Source: Nematostella vectensis (Eukaryota; Cnidaria; Anthozoa; Actiniaria; Edwardsiidae). Taken from it: a stretch of 64,000 nt of DNA. This document shows positions 23,064 through 35,600 of this stretch, piece after piece (position 1 is the stretch's first letter; each line of letters begins with the position of its first letter). The stretch is from positions 8,462,040-8,526,039 of the forward strand of contig NC_064042.1 of assembly GCF_932526225.1 (NCBI RefSeq), read 5' to 3'. The notes beneath the pieces are model-generated. The model saw only the letters and a list, made by a program, of their open reading frames with translations, was not told where the DNA came from and did no database searches. Position numbers and translations under genes: made by a program.

Positions 23064-26000
23064 ATGTCGGGGCACCTTCGCTTGGTTGGAATTCTGCTGT
23101 GCGGAGTATTTGCTCTTTCAAGTAAGTAGTTCGTTTTGTGTCAAAATACCGCATTCTATGCCCTCATTCTCCCAACAAGATCTTCAAACGAAACCACAGC
23201 AAAATGCTCTAGGCATGCGGCCGTAATTTGCTGTCCAAACTTCGCTGTTTGTCTCGTTTCAAATGTCCTGAATGCAATCACTTTCGAACTGCTCGAATGC
23301 TAGTTCCGTAGAATTCCATTCTGCTTATTTATTAAGTTGTCGAGTTTGAATTAATAAGTGTGCACACGCTAAAATTCGCGTTTAACTGTTTTTGAACGAT
23401 TTATAGGTGCTTTTAAAATGTTTAAAACTCAGGTCTCAGACTTCAGAATCGAGAACGTTTAGAATCGGAGAGTATGTTTATAGTTAGCGTGCGTGCGCCC
23501 GTAATGGCACAACAGCGACATGAGATATTTATCATCTTTGAAAGTGTACAAATCTTTTGCGTTTTTCGCACCGATTTTATTCCCTTGCTTTAATGGCTCA
23601 CACGATTTACGAGGAAAAACATTCGCGGTCTGCGGAAATAATAGTAGACCGCGCGTGAAATTCCCTTGGGTACTGCTGGTTTGGGCGGGAAGAAATGAAG
23701 TGCGACTTGGTCTAGAGCATGGAAAATTCCTACTGAAACTGCGAGCTACAAGCTATAAAAGTCTACCTCTTTCAACTGTTATAGATATACTGGGTATAAT
23801 TTTATTTATTGCTCTAGGAAAAGTATCTTAAGCAACCCTGTTGTTTTTATTATCCTCTAGTCTTCATCCTTTGCGTTCTCCTACGTCTTAAATTTCCTAC
23901 TAATGTCTATGTGTATTTTATCTATAAAACGACTGACATTTTTGAAGTTCTAAGCCTAAACTTATCGTGAATTCACAAGGCCTTTTGACCCTATCGTTGG
24001 AGTATACTTTCGCAGTAGTCTTTGAGGTTATTATGATTTCGATAAACGTTGTTCGGGGTTGGATATCTTGCGTTCTTTGCTTTGTTTTGAGGTGTTACTT
24101 ATAAGTGATAAGCTATACATGCCAACTTTCTTTGACTTTTTGTTTGGTTAGTCGTTAGTTTAAATAACATCTCTTGTGCAGGGCACATTTACAATTTCCG
24201 AATTCTATTATGAACAAGGACAGGTGATTTTATGGCGTTTTTGTTTGCATCTTAACCCTGTTTATTAGATCTGCCTAGAAGTTACCAATTGCTTACAGGT
24301 ATAACTGTTCACTTTATTTCTAAGTGTTTTAGAATGTATTTCTGGAAGCCATTATAGTGCAGACACAGCGCTCCATCAATTTGCGCTTGACCCTAGCAAT
24401 ATAATGGCCTTTGATGTTACCAATGAAAACTTTTAGCATACATATTTTCTTAAGTAAATGCTTTGATGAAAGGGACTATAAAGGATAGCTTTGCAACCAG
24501 GAGTCTCAAATAACATTCCGACCTCGTTTGTTCATTTGTTTTCTAAATATGACTAGTGTTTCATCTTAACTGTTATGCAATAAGTTTCCTTTTTTGATAA
24601 AACTTTTATTTCTCAGTTGCGTACTCGTGAAACGATATGAGATCATGCAAAAACGTGTTAAGATCGCTCAGCGTTCCAATCTCTCTGCCGCAAAAAAAAA
24701 ACACACTGGAGTGTGGAGAACGACCGCTAAGAATGCTGGTTCTCATTGTGTTATTGAGTAGCTATATTTTCGTGTGGGGTTTTTGTATTCGATCGATTTC
24801 TAGTGTACTGCTTATATTTCCACGTATCTTCCATCCTGTGTTCCCTCGGGCACCGTTCAGCTGGTATCTTACCTTACATTTGAAAGACGTTTATTTCCTG
24901 GAAAATACCATGGACGCTTCGTCTGCCCTGTTACACGCCATACTCAAGTAGCAGCGGCTGGTAAAGAGGGGTATGGATCACGTATCACGGACCGGGCAAA
25001 ATGGCTTTTTCACGTTTAAGGGACCGAAAAATGGCCTTTTAACTCGTCAAATCACGTTTCACTGACGTCGAAATAGACGATTTCACGGTTCTCGTAGGGT
25101 GAAAAATGGCCAAATCTCGTTTCATGTAAAAACCCTTTACCACCCTGAAGTAGGAACATAGTGAGACACACCCTGAAGTAGGAACATAATGAGACAGGGG
25201 CGTGCCCGCCCCCCCCCCCCCCTTTTTCAGATATTTGGCTTAAGAAATTACAAGAAATATAAGGAAATTCACGGAAAGAACAATGAATCCGTCCCTCTTT
25301 CAGGGAACCCTTGCTCTCCCCCCCCCCCCCCCCCCCCCCTCTTTTGGACTCCAGGACCCACCCCTGGAAAACCTCGCGATACAACAATATGGCAAGGGAC
25401 CGAAAACTTGCAATCAAGAATATCCTTAAATTGAGACTATTTACCATATTTTTTATTGTTGGATGGGACCAGAAATGGATATCATTATACCGAGAATATC
25501 GTTTTATATCGAATATCACCATATCGAGGTTCTACTTTAATAGCGGAAATTGCAACAGTTTACTCCCGGTCGATAACTTGGTTTCTTGAAGCCATGATTA
25601 AACGCGAAAAAAAATTGCAAAATTGTAAAAGCAGTCCGTCTATTGGAAGTTTTTTTCGAGGATGTGACTGATAATTTAAAGCGGATGGCCTGTGAAATAG
25701 CGCAAATTCTAATAAGTTTATTTTGAAACTGGTACGGAAGTAAACTGGTACGATTGCAGCTTTAATAGAAATAAAGGGGATCTCCTTTGATCACTTCATC
25801 AGGGGCGTGACATTTTTAACATTAAAGAAAAACAACAAAGATAACAAAAAGTCTATGAAATTCTTCTGTAATTTATGCAGACACCCGGTCAAAATCTTTC
25901 GCCGTTTTATAGATTTAGAAGGCGCATATATCGCCACTTCCATCGTGCTGAAATCATCATAAGCTTGACAAGATTTCGGGCAATATTTCTCAAGTTAAAG

Positions 26001-29000
26001 ACACGGTAACGCAAGATTATTGTATAATTTAGCTCTCTAAGACCCCGTTACCACATTTCAAGAAGTTTTTCAAAATTTCAGTGACGTCACTGCTGAATTT
26101 ATCTTGTAAATATTTTTGCGTTAAAACAGAATTGAATGCGAACCTGAAAATTGCAGTATTAAGAACGACATTTTTCTTGAAAAAATGCCAGTTGCTACAT
26201 ACGGAGAACTTTGCTTGTTCCTATTCCGTCGAAATCGTCGAAATGGTTTTATTGTACCCCGTGGAGCGGCTTGTAAATCTTCCAAGCGGTTATCGATTTC
26301 ATGACAGAGGTTATCCTTGTATTCACACTCTAAGCACGCTTAGAGTTATCATTTTTCTAACATTATATTTTCTTGTGCCAGGAGAGGGGCATGAGTTGAA
26401 TATCATTTTTGTAATCTGTATTTAAAAAGACAACTACTTCCCTTGTATTATTTGTTTCTTTAAAAACAGAACTGAGCTGTTTCAATTGCGGGACGAATTA
26501 AAACTCACCGTGATTCAAGTCGTTGTTCTTAATGATCTAAAAGAGGCTGGGGCGATTACCCGGGTAACCTGTGAGGTTCTTAAAACGCTAGGGCCTGGGC
26601 CTTGTTTCAAGATAGCAGCCTACAAATTAGTAGCTAACACGAATTCTTTCAATTTTTACGTGAAAATTCTCGACGTATACAGTTCTAGGGCGACAAAAAA
26701 ACGATTGAAGTTGACTTCATTGGTAGGCCTGGTAGCGCGCTCACTGTAAAAAAGAGTTTGTCTCGTCTCATAGAGGAAATCATTCAAAGTCATTTCATTT
26801 GAGACTCTAAGAAACATTCACATCCAAACATCACCAACCGCCACATCAAGTAGTGACCCCTTGTCTTATATTCCTTGCAGGCGCGGATGTATCTTTAACA
26901 TTTAGTCAAAGAGTCATCTCCGCTGGCAAGAACTTGGTTATAAAATGTACGATATCTGGAGAACAGTTCCAGGGGTGGTACCGAGGGGGAAGCAAGATCC
27001 CCACCGACTCCTCCCAGACAAAATATGTGTCAAACCCCACATCTGGGGCATACCAGCTTCACCTCAACAATATCGTCGTCGCGGACGGGGGAGAGTATAT
27101 CTGCCGTGGAAATAGAGGGAGCAAAACTTTCCAGTTATACGTTGATTGTAAGTATATGTTAGAAGGGATATAAGAGATTCACAGTCCTGGGTCTCTGTTG
27201 AACTGAACAAATTTCCCTTAAACTAACACCCAACTGAATTTGAGGCCTTATAATATTATAATTACTTTTTTACAACAATTTAATCCGAATGCCCGCGTTG
27301 GGACGTAGACCCGTCCTTTTTTTTGGTAAATGACCCTACTTTAAAAATGTATATTAAGTGTTCATTTGTTATTGTTTACATTTGTGATTACAACTCTCTA
27401 TTTGCAAAAAAAAAAAAAAAAACTTCTCATGATTTATTGGAAGTACAAAAGATATTGAAGATATCATAAATAGTTCAGGTATTTGCTTGTATGGTAGTAT
27501 ATGTGAGTCAATATTACGTGTGAGCTGATTTCTCACTCTTAGCCCGTGGATTATTTTTCGTGATATTTGATAGCACAAATGACTACTTGTTTGTGGAAAG
27601 GAGACCAAAGCTCCGTGCTTTGAGCAGAATTTGTACGCTAAGACATGTCACAATTTCTATTTCACATATTAACTCTGTGATAGTTACGACAACTCATGTC
27701 GAGTTGATTCAATACCTGCGGATCAGTAACGCTGACATGATCGACATCGATGTGTACGGTTACCCCAAGCCAACGTTCGTGTGGACGAAGAACGGCCAGC
27801 CCTGGAACCCCAATGAAGGGCGCTTCTCCACGCAGGACGGTGGCTCTGTCAAGTTTTCTCGAGTAGAGATATCGGACCAAGGGAACTACACCTGCACGAT
27901 AGCTGTGGACACGCTTGGGCTGAGTTCCGTGAAGAAGATTGAAGTTATTACATTTGGTAAGTTTGTAATCGTGATCTGTATGGTATAAATATGTACACGA
28001 ATGCTACCCTTGCGCAAATGTGATTCTCTTTTGCGAATGCTTGTTTGCGCATTCTTTTTTGTCTTTAACGTTTCTCTGTGTGTAAATATTTCTCCACGTC
28101 ATATGTTTCTCTGCGTGAATGTTGCTCTGCGTGATTGTTTCTCTGCGTGAATATTTCTCTACGTGATTGTTTTTCTGCGAATTATTTCTCTGCGTGCATG
28201 TTTCTCTGCGCTGCCTCCTGATCCACCTAGCTGCCATGTAGTTAATCTGAATGTTGGGTGCATTATGTTGTTGGTTGTTAAAAGTCTCCCATATTCAGAT
28301 ATGTTTGACTTGTTGCATCCCCAGAGCCCCCGCGCCTTATTGAGCGACCCGCCCCGTTCAATCGCCTCTTGACCGTCGGCTACAACACGACGTTTCACTG
28401 CAAGGCCGAAGGCTACCCCAAACCCAAGTATCGCTGGTTAAATCAAATCATGCGTGAGGTGGATTTGTCGAATCCCCGGTTTACCGTGGCCGACGAGTAC
28501 TTCCACATCACAAACATTCAGCTTAGTGACGTAGGGAACTACACGTGCGTGGCTTATAACATCAGGGACTACTCCGACAGTGCGAGCGCAGAGATCTCCA
28601 AGGTCTACGGTAAGCTTTGAATTTACCCTGCCAGTAACAGTGTAGCGCAGAGATCTACAAGGTTTTCGGTAAGGTTTGAATTTACCCTGCCAGTAACAGT
28701 GTAGCGCAGAGATCTCCAAGGTCTACGGTAAGCTTTGAATTTACCCTGCCAGTAACAGTGTAGCGCAGAGATGTACAAGGTTTTCGGTAAGGTTTGAATT
28801 TACCCTGCAAATAACTAGGCTAGCACAGAGATCTCCAAGGTCTACGGTAAGGTTTGAATTTACCCTGCCAATAACAAGTCTAGCGAAGAAATCTCCAAGT
28901 TTTTCAGTAAGGTTTGAATTTACTCCGCTAATAACAGTGCTAGTACAGAGATCTCAGAGGTCTTCAGTAAGGTTTGAATTTACTCTGCTAATAACAGTGC

Positions 29001-29621
29001 TAGCGCAGAGATCTCTAAGGTCTTCTGTAAGGTTTGAATTTACCCTGCCAATAACAAGGCTAGCACAGAGATGTCCAAGGTCTTTAGTAAGGTTTGAATT
29101 TACCCTGCCAATAACAAGGCTAGAGCAGAAATCTCCAAGGTCTTCAGTAAGGTTTGCCAATTTACTCTGCTAATAACAGTGCTAGCGCAGAGATCTCTAA
29201 GGTCTTCGGTAAGGTTTGAATTGATCCCTACCAATAACAGTGGTAGCGCAGAGATCTTCAAGGTCAACAGTAAGGCTGCCCCTTCGTCCTCTTATAAATA
29301 TAGGGAAAAGGAACAAGTACTGTAGATCTCCCAAGGTTTGCTGGTAGGACCTTCATTGATCCTACCCCTCTCAATCATATGGGCAAGCCATTAGGACGAG
29401 GTTATTATTTATTAATGGTCACATTAATAAGGGAAGGATCATTATTTAACGGGGGGAGGTCTGCTATGTTTGTGAGGAGGGTTGCGATTTTTTTAGCGTC
29501 GTTTTGGAGAAGGGCCTCAAATTAGCTTTTAGTTCTCTGTCTTACTTTTGTTTTGTAACTCGTAACATTGGGCTCACAGTAATTGGTACTTTTGTGTAAT
29601 GTAATTAATTTATAGTGGACG

Positions 29622-29680
<59 letters not shown>

Positions 29681-32600
29681 ATTTAATACGAGGGAGGGCC
29701 TTATTTTTTAACAGGTATTTTGATCAATTTCCGAGCCTCCTAAAAGTCTGGAATTTCAAACTAGTATGAAAAGATGTTTAAATAAGATTTCAGTTTGGAA
29801 GGAGCAAATAATGCTGTTCTCTATTTAGGTTTAGGTTTAAACAATAAAAAGCATTTCATAAATTAAACTGGCAAAATTTTCTTAGGGGAGCATGCCCCCT
29901 TGGTGGTGTTTAAGGCCAGCTCTGTAGCCCCTTTATGGCCATATCTAAGTCAGTGCCTTCCACCCCCACCCCCTCACACAAACACAATAATTTTATATAT
30001 TTTTTTGTTCTGAGGGGCGCCTTAATTTTTGGTAGCCTTTTTGGGGGAAGGTCACCATTTTTGTGCTTTAGATTGGGGGAGGGTCAAATTTTTTTAACCA
30101 GATAAATTAAACTTAGCAGCCCTCCCCCTCCCCCCTCCGTGATAAATAATGACCCTTCCCTAATGTCGTAGCTGACGTGGCCAGAAATGTTGATTTCTGA
30201 AGTGATAATTTCCTATAGCCCGCATGTATGATATGTTGCACAGCTTTCCTAGCTCTCTAATTTTTATTTTTTTTTACGTCTTGTAGTTCGCCCCTCCATC
30301 AAGCCCATGTATGACGAAGTTGTCGAGATTGACGAACAGGCGTATCTTGACTGTGTGGGGGAGGGGAACCCGTTACCGGAAGTGAGATGGATTAGAGACG
30401 GACGTTACGAGCGACGACAACAGGTAAGTCCCATCCTCCCCTCCTCAGGTTTGAGTCCCGATGGAAACCATCCCTCCCTTGCTCAGTTTTAAGCAAATAC
30501 TGGAAAACTGGAAGGCAAAAAAGTGTGCGTTTGCTTGCTTACAATGGAACCTGCGTTCATGGAATGTAACAATGGTACCCGCGGATTTTCACAGTGTGTC
30601 CTGATCTGAGATAGGCTTACACGCATTGCTAAAGCACTTCTGAATTCTTAGATCACCCTGGGCGGACGACGCTCACGGATCTACATCCAGGACGTAAGAC
30701 TAGAGGACGAGGGGCGGTACACGTGCGAGGCACGTAACAACGCACGTGATCAGGAAGGGCACCCTATCGTCGCCACCGAAGAAATCGGGCTATACATCAA
30801 ATGTAAGCTTTGAGGAAATCAGGCTATACATCAAAAGTAGGCTATACTGAAATCAGGCTATACATTAAAAGTAAGCTTTTGATAAATAAGGCTATACATC
30901 AAAAGTAAGCTTTGAGGAAATCAGGCTATACATCAAAAGAAAGCTTTGAGGAAATCAGGCTATATATCAAAAGTAGGCCATGGGGAAATCAGGCTATACA
31001 TCAAAAATAGGCTTTGGGGAAATCAGGCTATACATCAAAAGTAGGCTATGAGACAATCAGGCTATACATCAAAAGTAAGCTATAAGGCAATCAGGCTATA
31101 CATCAAAAGTAAGCTATGAGGAAATCAGGCTATACATCAAAAGGCTAGCCATATACATTAAAAGGTCATAGGTCATTCATGGCCATACTTAATCAAGTTG
31201 GTATTTTTCAGCATTACCCCGCTTGAACAAAAAGGGAACACCACTGACCGTGTACTCGTATCTGGGTAACCCTAAGCCAGTGTTTATCAGATGTCGTTTC
31301 GATGGCTACCCATTCCCCAACGTCACAATCTGGTTTGACAACAAGCAGATCGCAAACGGCACGGAGTTCGCCATGTTCGATATCATTACCAACGAGCTTG
31401 AGGACTTCGGCGACTATCTCTGTTGGTCTTGGAACATCCACGGATCCAAAAACGTCACAGTCAAGCTAACCCACGCTAGTACGTGCCCGCATGTGACGCT
31501 CCCTTCGAATAAGTACCCCTGGGGGCCTTTTGAACCTCAACAATTAAAATCCCCACTCTTAAGTCACCCATGCAAATACGTAAAAACTATCTAAAAAGGT
31601 TAAACGGGAATACGTAAATTTCCTCCACCCAAAAGTCTCAATTAATTTAAAAATTTCCTTACGGAGGAAGTTGGTTGTAATAACACACAATGATAAATGT
31701 TCAGTTTCTTCTTTCGCAATTAGTTAAATTATTTTGAGTTATTTGTGTTTTAGGACACTCTAAGAGATCGGTCAATGAAGCAAATTCTTACGTTTGGTCC
31801 AATAGGATTTTCTGTTTTTGCTCATATCACAACATAAAAAACGATCCATTTTGGAACCTTTCGGTCTAACAACAGACCAACAGACCATTTACTAGTATTT
31901 AAGAGAACATGTCGTGGTGATTTTATCGTTCGGTTTAACAAGGTTTTCTGTATTTGTTCCAATCAGGAGAACCAAGCAGACCGGTCAATGTCAAGGCTAA
32001 CGTGACCTGTAGCCGGGTAACGCTAACCTGGGACCCGCCCATTGACGACGGGGGGATGGAGATTATGCAGTACGTGATAGAATACGATGGGAAGATCTTC
32101 AACACGGAAGACACCTACCCCAAGTACTACATCACGAACCTGAAGCGAGACACGATGTACGACATCAAGATATGGGCGAGGAATAAGATGGGAAAAGGAA
32201 AGAATAACTACGAAACTGTCAGCATAATCACCCAAAAATACTGTAAGTTCTACTTGAGGGATGGTAAACTAGCAGCTCAGAAATACTGTAAGTTCTACTT
32301 GTGGGATGGTAAACTAGCAGCTCAGAAATACTGTAAGTGCTACTTGAGGGATGGTAAACTAGCAGCTCAGAAATACTGTAAGTTCTACTTGTGGGATGGT
32401 AAACTAGCAGCTCAGAAATACTGTAAGTGCTACTTGTGGGATGGTAAACTAGCAGCTCAGAAATAGTGTAAACCTACTTGTGGGATGTTAAACTAACAGC
32501 TCAGAAATACTGTAAATGCTACTTGTGGGATGGTAAACTAGCAGCTCAGAAATACTGTAAGTACTACTTGAGGGATGTTAAACTAACAGCTCAGAAATAC

Positions 32601-35600
32601 TGTAAGTGGTACTTGTGGGATGGTAAACTAGCAGCTCAGAAATACTGTAAGTGCTACTTGAGGGATGGTAAACTAGCAGCTCAGAAATACTGTAAGTTCT
32701 ACTTGTGTGATAGAAAACTAGCAGCTCAGAGATACTGTAAGTTCTACTTGAGGGATGGTAAACTAGCAGCTCAGAAATACTGTAAGTTCTACTTGAGGGA
32801 TGTTAAACTAACAGCTCAGAAATACTGTAAGTGATACTTGTGGGATGGTAAACTAGCAGCTCAGAAATACTGTAAGTTCTACTTGAGGGATGGTAAACTA
32901 GCAGCTCAGAAATACTGTAAGTTCTACTTGAGGGATGGTAAACTAGCAGCTCAGAAATACTGTAAGTTCTACTTGAGGGATGTTAAACTAACAGTTCAGA
33001 AATACTGTAAATACTACTTGAGGGATGGTAAACTAGCAGCTCAGAAATACTGTAAGTGCTACTTGTGGGATGGTAAACTAGCAGCTCAGAAATAGTGTAA
33101 ACCTACTTGTGGGATGTTAAACTAACAGCTCAGAAATACTGTAAATGCTACTTGTGGGATGGTAAACTAGCAGCTCAGAAATACTGTAAGTACTACTTGA
33201 GGGATGTTAAACTAACAGCTCAGAAATACTGTAAGTACTACTTGAGGGATGTTAAACTAACAGCTCAGAAATACTGTAAGTGGTACTTGTGGGATGGTAA
33301 ACTAGCAGCTCAGAAATACTGTAAGTGCTACTTGAGGGATGGTAAACTAGCAGCTCAGAAATACTGTAAGTTCTACTTGTGTGATAGAAAACTAGCAGCT
33401 CAGAGATACTGTAAGTTCTACTTGAGGGATGGTAAACTAGCAGCTCAGAAATACTGTAAGTTCTACTTGAGGGATGTTAAACTAACAGCTCAGAAATACT
33501 GTAAGTGATACTTGTGGGATGGTAAACTAGCAGCTCAGAAATACTGTAAGTTCTACTTGAGGGATGGTAAACTAGCAGCTCAGAAATACTGTAAGTTCTA
33601 CTTGAGGGATGGTAAACTAGCAGCTCAGAAATACTGTAAGTTCTACTTGAGGGATGTTAAACTAACAGTTCAGAAATACTGTAAATACTACTTGAGGGAT
33701 GGTAAACTAGCAGCTCAGAAATACTGTAAGTGCTACTTGTGGGATGGTAAACTAGCAGCTCAGAAATAGTGTAAACCTACTTGTGGGATGTTAAACTAAC
33801 AGCTCAGAAATACTGTAAATGCTACTTGTGGGATGGTAAACTAGCAGCTCAGAAATACTGTAAGTACTACTTGAGGGATGTTAAACTAACAGCTCAGAAA
33901 TACTGTAAGTACTACTTGAGGGATGTTAAACTAACAGCTCAGAAATACTGTAAGTGGTACTTGTGGGATGGTAAACTAGCAGCTCAGAAATACTGTAAGT
34001 GCTACTTGAGGGATGGTAAACTAGCAGCTCAGAAATACTGTAAGTTCTACTTGTGTGATAGAAAACTAGCAGCTCAGAGATACTGTAAGTTCTACTTGAG
34101 GGATGGTAAACTAGCAGCTCAGAAATACTGTAAGTTCTACTTGAGGGATGTTAAACTAACAGCTCAGAAATACTGTAAGTGGTACTTGTGGGATGGTAAA
34201 CTAGCAGCTCAGAAATACTGTAAGTTCTACTTGAGGGATGGTAAACTAGCAGCTCAGAAATACTGTAAGTTCTACTTGAGGGATGGTAAACTAGCAGCTC
34301 AGAAATACTGTAAGTTCTACTTGAGGGATGTTAAACTAACAGTTCAGAAATACTGTAAATACTACTTGAGGGATGGTAAACTAGCAGCTCAAAAATACTG
34401 TAAATCCTACTTGTGTGATGGTAAACTAGCAGCTCAGAAATACTGTAAATGCTACTTGTGGGATGGTAAACTAGCAGCTCAGAAATACTGTAAGTGGTAC
34501 ATGTGGGATGGTAAACTAGCAGCTCAGAAATACTGTAAGTACTACTTAAGGGATGGTAAACTAGCAGCTCAGAAATACTGTAAGTTCTACTTGAGGGATG
34601 GTAAACTAGCAGCTCAGAAATACTGTAATTGTAAAACAATACTCGCCCAGACTCAATCTAGGTCGCTCTACAAACCCTTAACCCACCAATCTCACTTCCT
34701 TGTTCCCAGGCCCTCCCAGTCGCCCTATTATCTGGTTCCCGTATGAGAAGGTGATTGACGACACCGCGTTCTTCCTCAAGTGGCATGAGCCCGAGTCAAA
34801 CGGCGGGGACCCGGATGTTCGTTATAAAGTGGTGGTGTCTGAAGATCTGGACGAGGGGCCTTTCGCCATCAAGACAGAGTTCACAGGTAACGCAGTTCTC
34901 ACAAACTGAAGTATGCACAGGCAACCCAGTTAACCCAGGCAACCCAAAAACATATGTAACCCCAGAACACAGGTAACCCTAGTAAGCAAAAACCTCAAGT
35001 AAACAAAGGTAACCCACGTAACCAATAACTCAAGTAATACCCAAGTAACCCGATAATATATGTAACCCGAGAACACAGGTAACCCAAGTAAACAAAAACC
35101 TCATGTATGCACAGGCAACTAACGTAACCAATAACTCAAGGACGTAAAGGAATTTCAAGGTAACCCGATAACATCGGTATTCCGAGAACCTAGGTAACCC
35201 ACGTGTCTGATAACTCAATAATAACCAGGTCCCGATAAAAAAGGTAACCCGAGAACACAGGCAACCCACCTAGCCGATAACTCAAGTAATACCAGTTAAC
35301 CCGAACTCGAATATTAAACACTGGTAACCCGAGTTTTGTAGTGAAAATTCACTCTTACAATAAACGTTTTGGATTAAGCTTACAATGCCTTAGGGATTCT
35401 TAATGGGTTAGGTTCTTATACGCTGGTTTTTGCTATCGTAGTAATGTCACAAGATGCGTTGTTGATGAGTTTTTGTGCACAGCTTTAAGAGAGTACTATG
35501 TAGACGAGCTAAAGTTTGGTCAGCGGTACCAGCTTGAAGTGTTTTCCTACAACAAGGCGGGCATGAGTGAGCCTGCGATCGCGTACTACTTTATACCCAA

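Noticed and set aside
25052-25671. Gly- or Pro-rich open frames on both strands
   Set aside because: Produced by the homopolymer C-runs in a MITE.
28586-29275. CRISPR-like array of regular repeats
   Set aside because: Units are contiguous and similar throughout with no unique spacers, and the DNA is from a eukaryote; the same holds for every array here.
32478-34746. Long open frames of YCKxYLRDGKLAAQK repeats as a repeat protein
   Set aside because: They lie inside intron 8 between in-frame FN3 exons; the 45-bp period keeps one frame open by arithmetic, and each unit contains a splice donor.
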